Source: Malus domestica (Eukaryota; Streptophyta; Magnoliopsida; Rosales; Rosaceae). From it: DNA of 64,000 bases. Below the pieces are notes generated by a model. That model saw only the letters and a program-made list of their open reading frames with translations. It did not search any database and had not been told where the DNA came from. The position numbers and the translations under genes were made by a program. Location of the stretch: NCBI RefSeq assembly GCF_042453785.1, contig NC_091675.1, positions 52,214,501-52,278,500 of the forward strand, read 5' to 3'. Below, in pieces: positions 24,640-35,789 of this stretch (positions within the stretch are counted from its first letter, which is position 1; every line of letters starts with the position of its first letter).

Positions 24640-27600
24640 CAGATTTTTTGGCTTGTTTGTATTTCTTTCTAAATGTTGGAATCAGCCTTGCTTCTTCCCT
24701 TCCAATATGAGTACCAAACCGTGCAAAAAAATCAGGCTATTTAAGTTGCTGCCTTTCTTTGTTTTCTCTCGTTAACATCTAGGTGAAAGTTTTTACTAGG
24801 CTGAAAAGTGTAGACTCATTTCTTGCGTATGTTCTGGACCCAAACTGACTGAACCTTTTAGAGTTTCATATACATGCATGTAATCACCGTGTATCCTTTG
24901 TGTTCAGAATGCAGGAATGCGTCTATATGGGGGTGCACAATACCATCGTGCCATGGCTGAGTTCCGTTTTGTAGTTGGTGGTATAAAATGCCCTCCAATT
25001 ACACGGGAAGAAATTGTAAATGCATGTGGAGTGGAAGATTTACATGATGGAACAAACTACTCAAGGTATTTATAATTTTATATTATCATACCTGTGAATC
25101 TGATTCTTAAGCTGCAATATTTGTGCTCCAATATTTTTCTTGATGTTTTTGTGTCCCTTTCTATTATTAATCCCTTTTCCATTTCAAATTTACTTTTGAT
25201 AAATCAGGACAGCTTGTGTAATAGCTGTTGCAAAGGCCCGTGATACATTTGAGCCTTTCCTCCATCAGGTGATGAATAATTTCTCAGAGTAATTTATTTC
25301 CCATTTTTCTTTCCTTCTATCTTTTCCCTGTGATACGAGTTATGTTATAAGTGGTGCAATATAGGTATCTTGTGTCATCATGTGTTTAAAAGTTATGATC
25401 AATATAGTTATTAATTTTAAAGTCTGTCTGCTCGGTTAATTGAATAAAATGCAAGCCTTGAAACAGAGCACCTACAAGCTACATTTTACCTGACAGATGC
25501 TAGACTGTGAGAACTCTATTAAGTCCGATGTTTTCACAAAGAAAACTACCTCATAAACGGCAGTGATCTATAGGAACCCTCAAGGGAGCTCCCCCAGATT
25601 TTCTTCTTTCAATGTATCTTGAAGAAATGGATTGGAAACTTGCAATTCTAAAAATATCTCCCAGTTTCGCCTTCTAGTGTCCGTTTAAATCGTAACGTTA
25701 TCATACAATTAATATACCTAACAATTTTTCCATCTTGAACCACCCTCTTTTTAATAAAATATTCAGGAGATACATGTAGGTCAGCATATAATTATCATTA
25801 TTCGTGTACCTAGAGGAATTAAGTGGAGATGTGGTTTTAGAAAATATTCATACTTAGGGGTGTATTCAATTAGGAGTTTAAAGGATTTTTAAAAAGTTTA
25901 CAAATCTGTATGTATTCAATCAAGAATTTAAAAGAATCCATGTAAGTCCATGGGTATTCAAGATTTTAAAGTAGTTTATAAAACTCTGTAGAAATCTGAG
26001 TGTATTCATTCTGGATTATAACGTAGTTCATAAAACTCCATGTGTATTCAATTAGGATTTGATTTTAAAATATTTAAAAGATGAATGATTTGGAGGGATT
26101 TCATACTGTTTTAAGGCTTTAGGAAATCAGGCCTCTCCCCCTAAAATTTCTGATGATTTCACTTAAAATTCACATGGAGTCTATAAAACTTGATTAAACT
26201 CCATAGGTTTGTAAATTTTTAAAATCTTTTAATTTTATTGCAAGAATTTCTTATATAAAAACAATTGTTGCAACCATCTTTTGGTTGTTTTCTGCTGAAT
26301 GATTAGGCTTTGCACTACATAAAATAATTGTTTCAAATGAAAGAACAATTCATACATTCTGGCACCACGCATTCACCATCAATTAGCATGGGCTGGCTGA
26401 CTGGTAGTGGACGATGGGCCTCTGGTCTTGGTAAATTTGTTTAGAAAACAGCTTTCCCCTTCGATCAGAGCAAGTCATTTTCTGAATTGCCATCTACCAG
26501 GAAGATATTTTTTTGTTTGCCATCACAAAAAATAATCAGAAATTGCAAAATATATATTTTTGGTAGCTTGGTAGGTTTGGAAAATGGCTTCCCTAATAAA
26601 AGAGGAATACATTTTAGGAACCTCCTTTTTTCAAGGGGTTATTTTCCATTGACTAGGAAGTTAGTGTTAATTAATCAACCCACCCAAATGATGAAATTGA
26701 AAATTTATATATTCTAGTAGGTTATATTTGATGGAGCAAGCATATTGTGTTTCTTCTGTTTTTATGAATAAATTTTGGCTGCTGTTAATGGAAACTTCCC
26801 TATAGAATTAAGGAATCTACTTATGTAATCTTAAGGAATCTTCAAAAGGTTCAGTAATTTGGTCCGTCTTTTAGGACTCTTATTCAGACTACATATTATT
26901 TCGCAAGTAGATATCTTGTTATGACTATCATGGTCTTAGCTTTTGAAAATTTATATTTTCTACTCATGCAGTTAGGTTGTAGGCTCTTACACATTCTGAA
27001 GAGATTACTTCCTATATCAGTCTATCTTCTTCAGGTATGGACTACAGTCTACACCGTTGTGTAGGTTGGTGGTTTCCAAATCTTGTGTGCATATAATAAA
27101 CTCCTCAAGTTCTACACAGTTAATTCTTGCAATTTCTATCTTGCTTTCTACAGAAAGATGGTGAGTATTTAAGTGGCCATGAGGTGTTTCTGAGGCGTGT
27201 TGCCTCTGCTTTCAATGACTTTGCAGAATCTACTGAAAGGGCATGTCGTGAAAAGTAAGCCGCTTATATATATTACTATCTTAGTAAGTGAATACCCTGT
27301 TTAGGTTTTTCTTTTCTTTTTGTTTTTTCTAATAGGAAAACATTAAAACAAGCATGTTATAACAAAATCAAAATTAACAGTGGCGGATCCAGGATTTTTT
27401 CACTGGGTGGGCGACGTGCAAAGCTTCTCAAATTTTTATGGGAACAAAAAATGCCCTTAAAAATCAAATCATGCTGTTGTGAATCTGATTCATAATTTAA
27501 AGAATGAATAAGCTCTATAATTGCCCCCAAAATTTTTATGATGCATTATAGATTCGTTAATAGAGGTCGCACTTGGTGCGATGGCAAGTGCCTTTGCCCA

Positions 27601-30600
27601 TGAGCGGTAGGTCTCGGGTTCGAGACTTGGGAGCAGCCTCTCCATAAATAGGGGTAAGGCTAGCCGACATTCACCTATCCCAGACCCTGCGTAAAGCGGG
27701 AGCCTTGTGCACTGGGTACGACCTTTATTATAGATTCGTTAATACTTAATAGTAGTAGTAATTATAGAAATGATAAGTTTGACCCTCTGAAGCTTTCCTT
27801 TTAAGTGCTAAGCCAAAGACAAGGTAACGGGGAGATGGAGCCCTTGAAAACCAACATTTGAAGATTGCTTCAAAGTTGAAAAGTTCTTTATTACCTTCTT
27901 GCTCAATTTGCAACCAACTCCAAACTTTTAAAATCTCACAAACAGTACAGTAATCCAAACAGGATATCAACCTTTGATAAAGCTTGAGAAGAATAACTCC
28001 AGCCCACTTGAAGAACTCAAAACCTATATCTATAAGAAACCCTTATCATACCTACTGTTAATTAATTTCAGAAAATTGACCGGTCATTTCTTTCCATTTT
28101 AAAATGGCTGTTGTCGTTTCTATTTCAATCAAAGGACCAAACGGTGCCGTTCAGTCCAGAACTTTTTAACTAAAAAGCTTTTTCTTTTCCCGTCTTCTTC
28201 CTTTGCCCTCGCACTGGCTTAAGCTGCCATGGGCAGTAGCTGCGCTACCATGGCTCGTTTTCAAATCTGGTTGGCGAAAATTCTTGTCCATTCCTGATCC
28301 TGACATATCCTGTATTTACTAACACACAAGGAACATATGTCGCACTTAGTAACGCATCCTGATATTATAAACAACAAAGTATCATTATCGTTCATGACTT
28401 CCCCATTCCAAGTAAACATGCCCTATAAGTGTATTACCTAATCTTTTTATAGCGATGCCTAACTGTTCATTCCAAACCATCTTTCAGAGATCTGCATTTA
28501 GTCTTTAGAAGAGTATGGTATACCAAAGTTCTTGTTCTTTAGAATAAAAAATGATAAAACTCGTAAAGGTTTCATTACTATGTTTTATTGATCCATTGAA
28601 GTTTAGTCAGGAAACATAGGGCCTTTTGAGAGGTTCTCAAATGGGATGCCACTCATTGATCCAAGAAACGCATTTTGGTGCTCTCAAGCGAAATCTTTAG
28701 CCACTATGGAACTAGAAATTTTAAGAGGAAAAAGGGCCCAAGCGAACATCTCAACTCTCATTAAAGTTTACCAAAACCAGTTTCACCTGAAGGTCTAATC
28801 TCGGTTCATGAAGGAAAAGTCTTGAATTCATCCAACCAGCACAGGAAGCCAAGAAACAAATACGACATGTGGGATTTGGAAATTTAGGAGGAATACCCAA
28901 TTGCAGGTCTGCATGGATGCAATGAACCACAAGTAACCTAGATTGATTCCCTAGATGCTGAATTGGCCAAATTACATAAATTACAACTAGTGTGGATCTG
29001 ATGTACTAGAATTCTCGTACATGGCTAATGCTATGTACTAAGTTTATTTTCATTCAATCTTCCAAACTAGATACATAAAAATATAGTTCAGGTAATTAAA
29101 TGTGACACTCTTTCATTAAATGCAGCAGTAAAACATTAAAATGAAATTTATTGATAAATTAAACTTCAAGTGAGTTAGGAGCATACACAATCCTCAAGAA
29201 TGTTTATATCTTATATATCCCCGTTTCCATCACCTGAACCTGCTCCTGTTAAATATGTTTTTGCTGCAGATGCATGGAGGATTTAGTAAGCACCACCCGT
29301 TATGTCACCTGGTCTCTTCACAACAAGGTATTCATAGTTGACTATGAAGGCATTCCTACATGTGTTATGCTTTCAAATTGGTCTATTTTGTTGCTGTGCG
29401 AAAATTTGAATAGTTTGATATTGTAATAATGAAATAGATTTAGAGTGGAAGAGTTATAGCAGCCAAAAGCAGTTACAGTGCTCTTTTTCTGGTTGAACAA
29501 CCTGGAAAACAGGAGATAACCTCGTTCTCACTTTCTGGCTTAGAGAAAGATATAAAAAGACTACTATTGTAGACCTACTAGGCTAAATAGATTAACATCT
29601 GAAATACTACAAGTCTTGTTAGAGGCCTTAGAGAAAATTATCATTTATGCCATATAAACAATAAGTATGATCTCAACCCTCTAAAATAACATAATAAGAA
29701 GGAAAAGGACACAATATTCCTATTAAAATAGTCTGTTAGTATAGTTAAGAACCGACATTTTACTGTTTATGTATATTTCTTTTTTTATATTGTGGAACCC
29801 AAAAAAGGGAGCATTCAAGCCTTATAATTTCTATACTATTCATTATATTGCATGATTTTTCCTTATAAAATCTATTTCCTCAACTAATTTGATGCCTAAT
29901 TAGTAGAATCGAGCTGGGTTACGTCAATTTTTAGACTCTTTCGCTGGAACAGAACATGCCACAACAGGTGGTAGTGGTGTATCTTCTGGTCTTTCCCAAG
30001 ATTCATCCGTTGGGTCGGTCACCAGTGAGAAGGATACCAAGTCACGGGGAGATGTGAAGCTCAGCCATGTGGCCTCTGGCACTGATTTGACATCTTTTAT
30101 TCATTCAACAGAAACAAGGCTGGCTGATCTTTTAGACAGTACACTTTGGAATAGGAGGCTTGCTCCTTCATCTGAAAGGATTGTTTATGCTTTGGTGCAG
30201 CAGATATTTCATGGCATAAAGGAATATTTCTTAGCCTCTGCAGAGTTGAAGGTTTGTAATATAAACTGCTGCTTTCCAAATCTAACTGAGTAAGCGGAAG
30301 TGATAACTAGCACTCTATTTGGTCGATGTTTCAGACATTGTGAATAATGACTTGTTTCTTTATTTTTAAATCAGATCAATTATATCTACAAACACACACA
30401 CAGACACATATATTCTACTTCTAACTTTTAATGGCTCTGTTGGTTTATTTTTTCCTGCTAATGGGACATTTTATTTTGTTTAATAACGTGTGCCTTTGTT
30501 TTGCAGTTCAACTGCTTTCTTCTGATGCCTGTTGTAGATAAGTTGCCTGCACTGCTTAGAGAAGACTTAAAATCTGCTTTTGAGGATGACTTGGATAATA

Positions 30601-30865
30601 TTTTCGATATCACAAATCTGAGACGCTTATTAGGCCAGCGAAAGCGAGATGCAGAAATTGAGATTAAAAGGGTATTTCAATTTTGCCTCCCACTTATGAC
30701 CTGTTAAATTGCCCTCTCTTTCTTACCCACTTCACGCGTGCTTGTACACATTTGTTTGACATGTTGGATTTGCAGATCAAGAGGCTTAAGGACAAGTTCA
30801 GATCACTACATAAGCAGCTTAGTTCGAATCAAGCGATTGCTTCTGCCTTTCCCGACTACCATTGA
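21438..30865 (+). CDS. ARC5: Dynamin-related GTPase ARC5/DRP5B (16 exons)
   Basis: Plant dynamin-related protein that acts as a cytosolic ring in late chloroplast constriction and in peroxisome division. Exons: 21438-21956, 22073-22195, 22281-22502, 23168-23301, 23391-23483, 23686-23749, 24206-24254, 24412-24494, 24908-25065, 25208-25268, 26972-27034, 27154-27254, 29270-29327, 29907-30251, 30507-30671, 30776-30865. All introns are GT-AG and all junctions keep frame, giving 775 codons, close to the Arabidopsis protein. GTPase motifs are G1 GHQTDGKSA (about residues 50-58), the G2 Thr in TKTRRPIT, G3 DTPG and G4 TKLD. The middle region includes GGAQYHRAMAEFRF and CPPITREEIVNACGVED. The C-terminal GED-like part has ETRLADLLDSTLWNR and ITNLRRLLGQRK. 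ATG 21438 is chosen because the upstream extension begins at TTG. Introns 10 and 12 are enlarged by transposons. Function is inferred from family. Confidence 0.96.
24603..24641. repeat. (CT)n microsatellite in ARC5 intron 8
   Basis: A TCTCTCTC tract ending in CCAG. It resembles an acceptor but is not the one used; the coding acceptor is at 24907. Confidence 0.9.
25857..26230. mobile_element. Degenerate MITE-like repeat in ARC5 intron 10
   Basis: Starts GGGGTGTATTCAATTAGGAG and contains repeated GTGTATTCAATTAGGATT-like and TTTATAAAACTC words on both strands, typical of an abundant plant MITE class. The right terminus is eroded, so the element boundary and superfamily are uncertain. It accounts for part of the 1.7-kb intron. 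Confidence 0.55.
27563..27726 (+). mobile_element. tRNA-derived SINE (Au-like) in ARC5 intron 12
   Basis: A 164-bp element with pol III promoter boxes: box A-like TGGTGCGATGGCAAGTG and box B GGGTTCGAGAC. It ends CACTGGGTACGACCTTT, the signature end of the plant Au SINE family. Perfect 18-bp target duplications, ATTATAGATTCGTTAATA, flank it at 27545-27562 and 27727-27744. It is in sense orientation to ARC5. Confidence 0.93.
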
Positions 30866-31488
30866 TATCAGAAGTCAAATCGTTGGATAAGTTATCTCTT
30901 CGGGAGCGTGCTTATGATAATGACATATGTGGTGGCTTAGAGAAATTTAGTGGAACAATCTTACATGTTTATCCGGACCGGAGGATTCTATTTCATTGCG
31001 TGGACTATGTTTTGTGAACTATAACTTCTCTTTTACAAATGAGATATGCTTTGCTTTGCAATCTTTCAATAATATCTACTGGAGTATTTTCTGTCTAAGA
31101 ATGACTTACATGACATGGGTACAGCGCCACGCCACGTGACGTCCCGTGCTAATGAAATAAAGACGTGTAAGTTTTTGTTCACACGTCCTTATTTCGTTTG
31201 GCACCTGTCACCCTTCATTCAATCTAGAGCCGCTTGGCGTTCCAACTCAGTTCGGACAATGCACTTGGATTGAGAAATTGCTTAAGCTTTCTTCGCTTTT
31301 AGGCCTTTGTCTCCATCCATCACTGGGCTCGTCTTCGGCCGCGAAACTGAAGGTGGTCGATCGGCCTTGGTCTAGGATTGATGTCGACCCGCGTCATCCT
31401 CAATTGACATTAACTTGTTTATTTGTTTGTTTGGAGGAGTCGAAAATAATGCGTTTAGGATAAATTTAGAATTCTTTACAATTTTACA
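30866..31488. other. ARC5 3' UTR and downstream sequence
   Basis: Probable 3' UTR just after the stop, with an AATAAT word near 31068. A short inverted repeat (AAGACGTGT...ACACGTCCTT, about 31161-31191) and a GC-richer stretch at 31290-31400 with no supported gene follow. Confidence 0.45.
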
Positions 31489-32626
31489 GTTTTCAAATAC
31501 AACTCTAATTCTTTATTCTTCTCCATAATGAGATATTTATATGAATACAACGAGCAATACTAGAAAATAAATAAAATCAAAATAATTTGTCCACAAAATA
31601 AGGAAATGTAGACCAAATCAAATAAAATCTCTAAAATAGTTCATATTTTCCAACACCCCCTTCAAACTCCCGATGTACCAAGAAGGAAATAAATTCTAAT
31701 TTGAAATTTTGTAAGTTCAACACCCCCTTCTTAGGACCACGCATTAAGTCACACGTGCAGGAAATTTTCACCAGTGAACCTAACATCAATTTTTACGAAA
31801 ACTCAGCAAATCATAATCTGTTAGAACTAACGCCTCTTTTTGAAAGACAAACATCTCTTTTGAAAAGGCTGACTAACAAATCATAACAAATCATAATTCT
31901 CGGAGTTGTCACCTCTTTTTGAAAGCACAACTGGAACTAACACTAATATTTTCAAAAGATCAATTCTTTTTTCGAAAGCCCTGTAAACAAAACTCTTGAT
32001 ATGTTGGAACTAATACCTTTTTTCGAAAGTCTAATTGAAAAAAACATTAATATTTTTGAAAGCCCAATAAAACCTCTTTTCGAAAGCTCCAACCAACAAA
32101 TTTTTTTTCACTCTTCTTCTTTTTGTTTTGTTTTGTTTTTTTTTCATTCCTCAAACTCATAATCAAAGTAAATCAAAAAGAAAAATAAAATAAAGCACAA
32201 AAGGCTCCATGACAGGAAACGGATATCATGCAAAAAAAATTTCTCTTTTCCCCAAGCGACGACAACATAACTTTTTTTTTTCTTCATGGTAGCGACAACA
32301 CTTTAACTTCTTCTTTTTCTTCTAACAATTGTGGATAATCTCCACTCTCAAGTTCATAGCATGTGAGTTCATGAAGAAAATTAGCTTCGTGCACCCATAG
32401 GAAAGCGCCTATAATCTCAAATACAACTTTAATATTGTATTCTTCTCAATAAGGAAGTAATTTATAAGAATACACCAAAGCAATAATAGAAAATAAATAA
32501 AATAAAAACCATCCTTTGTCCACATGACAAGAAAACCTACACCAAATCAAATCATATCATATCAAAGTCTTAATCAAATCAAATCATATCACATCAAATC
32601 CCTAAAATACTTTATATTTTTCAACA
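31489..32626 (-). mobile_element. Small degenerate LTR element (TRIM-like)
   Basis: Two direct copies, 31489-31655 and about 32413-32626, share CAAATACAACT..TAATT..., a TAGAAAATAAATAAAAT word, TTTGTCCACA and CCTAAAATA-like ends. Read on the minus strand, the left copy starts TGTTGGAAAATATG directly after a GAAGGGGG polypurine tract, as at the 3' LTR of a copia-type element. The roughly 750-bp interior has no coding frame and contains repeated TTTCGAAAGCC-like words. No primer-binding site or target duplication was found, so the assignment is moderate. Confidence 0.5.
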
Positions 32627-33661
32627 ATTTGTTTATTTGTGGTTTTGGAAGTTCACATAGGGATTGCCATTGGCATCATCATCAGTTTTTCTAGTGTAAA
32701 CTCATTTCTTGTAATTATGTAGTCCAACAGCTAATGGAATAAGATGATCTCAAAACTTAGAAGCTAGCATCCAAACACATTTTCTAAGAACAACGTCAGT
32801 CACCATTTCAAGTCTCCTTTTAGCAGTAAGTCCTAGTAATTTTTTTGAATGAGCTAGTTTTAGTGCATCTGAAAAATTACAGAGAGAGGGGGAAATGTAT
32901 AAAATAAAAGAGGGTGGAGGAAGAATCCATTAGGGTTAGCTCAATGGTGATGGTGGGTAGGAGTAAGTTAGAGATAAAGAGCCTAAAACCGTTTTTTGTA
33001 ATGAAGCAAAAAAAGAAGGAATATAGTACAAAATTAAGAGAATAAATATGCGATAAACTTGAAAGGGGAAAACTAGCCCTACTCTAGTGGCACCCGCGCA
33101 CTCCCAAAGTAAGAAAAGTTTTGCTTGACTCTCAAGTCTCAAGACTCTGATATGTGAATTTAGGGTTAGGGAGTTGAGTGTTGTTAAGTCCCCAAGTGGA
33201 AGTGCAAATCTTGTTGTTAATTGGGTTTAGGGTATGCGAGTGTGATCATCTCAATTTGTCTAACTTTGCTATGAGATGTTGATGACTAGTATTCTTTAAG
33301 AGAAGCAAAGGAAAGCAAAAGCCAGAAGTTAGTTACACACTTCTTAATAATTATAATCCCAAATAATGATAATTATTGGTGTTTTGGCACACTCCAAAAG
33401 GAAGGTGGCCCATCGACCTCAAATTGGTCCACGACCAAACCCATATTCACGTGAGTTACGTGGATGAGATTAAAGAATGAGGTGCATGATATCAGCATGA
33501 AGTGGGATGATGAAGACCCACAATATTTTCCAAATTTTCTGATTTTATCAAATTCCAAATATACAACATGATTGAATATATAAACAAACAAAAATATTAT
33601 ACTTGGCTCCTTATTTGTGAGGATGATTTATTTTTCAAAGACGGCGTGCCACTATTTTACT
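32627..33661. other. Intergenic, no gene seen
   Basis: AT-rich sequence with no credible coding frame; short frames on either strand lack family features. Confidence 0.5.
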
Positions 33662-33669
33662 GTTCAAAC

Positions 33670-34937
33670 TAGGGATGGGTTCGGTTTTTGGCCGAAACCG
33701 GAAATCAAATCGAAATTACTGTTGGATTCGGTTTTTTTCGGTTCGGTTCAACTTCGGTGTTTCGGTTTTTTCCTATTCGGTTTCGGTTTGGTTCGTTTTT
33801 TTTTCCTTCTGCAACTTTTTTAGGTTGAAGAATAAATCAGTTTGTTTCCAGATACATGGATTGCAGAACAAAATCAATAAACTAACCTTATCATTCCCTA
33901 TCATTAAGCAAACGAATTTTCAAATTCAATCATCGAAAAAGTCCAAAATCTGGATTTCATCTAAGTTTTAGAATACTAGTTTTCATATCACGAAAATCTT
34001 TCATAAAGAAGTGTATCTCTATCTTATCAACCAAAACACAAGTCCCAAAAATTTAATTTTTGACAAATCTAAGCATGCATGCATAATTTTCAATTAGGAA
34101 GACCTAAAATCATATGAAAATTTGAGAAATCTAAATTCAAATTCCACATATAAATCTTTGAATAAATTTGCGAGGCACCGCTTGGTAGAATTGGCTATGG
34201 CGGGCTTGGTGGACTCGTCTATGGTGGCAGCGTCGGGAGCTACAGACGGAGTTAATCTGCTAGAGATCAAGCAGGAAGCGTAGAAATAGAGCTTTGGAAT
34301 TCCGGGGAGGATAGAGTCGGTGGGTGAGATTCAAAATTGGGGTGAGAAGAAAGAAGATGTGGGGTCTAGGGAAAAAAAGAAAGAAGAGGAAGAAAAAAAA
34401 TGAAAGAAGAAGGAGAGAAGACGATGCGGCTGAGGTCTAGGGAGAAAGAAAAGAAGAAGAAAGAGGGACAAAAAAAGAAGAAGAAAGAAAGATGGAGAAA
34501 GGAATGCATGCGGCTCTCTAAGTAAAAAAAAAGGATAGTGCTAGGGTTTATAATTGGGAACTTTAACAAAAAGCTCCTGGTACGGTTCACTTTAACGAAA
34601 AACCACATTTTTACACTAAAAAAATCAATCTTGGTATTATTCACTTTACCCTTTATTTTGTCCTTATTGTTAAAACTTAAAGTTTTCAAACCCTTTTTCA
34701 TTAGTTTTCCTTTTATAATTGGGCTTATAAATTGGGTTGGAATTGGAGATTGGGGTTGGAATTGGAGCGGGAATTGCGCTTAAAAAAATAAAATACAAAT
34801 AATAAATAATAAATAATAGATATATAATAATTCGGTACGGTGTTTTCAATTTGGTTCGGGTTTTTTTTCGTTTTTGGTTTCGGATTGGTGTTCGGTCCCT
34901 CTTTTTTTCGGTTTTCGGTTTTTAGAACCCACCCCTA
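33670..34937. mobile_element. Non-autonomous hAT-type transposon
   Basis: Terminal inverted repeats TAGGGATGGGTTC (left) and GAACCCACCCCTA (right) border a 1268-bp element. An exact 8-bp target duplication, GTTCAAAC, lies at 33662-33669 and 34938-34945, which is diagnostic for hAT. Subterminal regions repeat the word TTCGGTTTCGGTT in high density. No transposase is encoded; the frames inside are low-complexity. A Mutator-type MITE is nested at 34556-34710. Confidence 0.93.
34556..34710 (+). mobile_element. Mutator-type MITE nested in the hAT element
   Basis: A 155-bp element running from GGGAACTTTAACAAAAAGC to TTCATTAGTTTTCC, with imperfect inverted ends (GGGAACTTTAA/GGAAAACTAATGAA). Flanks GTTTATAATT and TTTTATAATT agree at 9 of 10 positions, a target duplication length typical of Mutator-like elements. 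It is the same family as 36742-36894. Confidence 0.88.
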
Positions 34938-34945
34938 GTTCAAAC

Positions 34946-35351
34946 GTCATAATCACAATTATTTATTCTCTTTCACCATCTAAAGATCATTTCAAGACAT
35001 TCATCTAATTTGGAGATCTTTGAGACATCTATTTGTATCCAACAAATCGATGTTTTGTAACAAGTAATATTTTCAAAATGAAACGTAAATTTATTTGATT
35101 CTTATGAATGTTTTAATTTTTCCAAATCGAATTCATTTTAATAAAGATAATATTTACATTATAACAAAGAGAATAAATTATCTCAATCAGAATGTTTGTA
35201 TAATAAATTGATATTACGTCACGTTGAAAGAAGAATGACTGATCCTTCTAAATAAGTTAGTGTCCAAACAGAAGTACGAGTGTATATGGCACATCCACCT
35301 ACTCATATTGCAGGCTGCTTCCGGCACAAATTACAATCAAGTATTTTTTTT

Positions 35352-35384
<33 letters not shown>

Positions 35385-35789
35385 GTGTGGCTCACAAATA
35401 TGTCCCTCAAAACCCAATTAAATTACTTTTCAAAGTATCTACATGTACAGGTTCGTTGCCCGCCGCCTTGCATATCAAATCATTTTTACCATCAATCAAA
35501 CCATCAACTCAACTCCCCCATTTCTGATGAAATCCCACCTTCTTTTTCACGTCACTCACTCACTCACTCACTCACTCACTTTTCTTTTATATTTGTTTTC
35601 TATCTTTTTCTGTTTTCTTCTCGATCTATTGCTTTCTATACAGCTAGCTATAAGTATCACCTTCAGCTAAGACTTCGTTTACACGAGTTATATATCCACA
35701 GCTTAGCTACTGTATCATGTAACTTCTTCTTCTTCTTCTTCTCTCTTGTTCTTGTTCTTGTTCTTGTTATTGTCTGATATTCGTTCCTA
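34946..35789. promoter_or_regulatory. Upstream region of the NAC gene
   Basis: Contains a long poly(T) run (about 35357-35384), a (CTCA)n microsatellite at about 35547-35579, a TATA-like CTATAAGTA at about 35648, and a pyrimidine-rich probable 5' leader (CTT and TTGTTC repeats, 35723-35770) just before the ATG. Transcription start and elements are inferred only from these words. Confidence 0.4.

Noticed and set aside
27590..27630. tRNA-like sequence with box A and box B
   Set aside because: It lies within a SINE with target duplications; the cloverleaf is not complete, so no functional tRNA is called.
35280..35777. 165-codon frame upstream of the NAC start
   Set aside because: It is built from poly(T), CTCA and CTT repeats of the promoter and leader.
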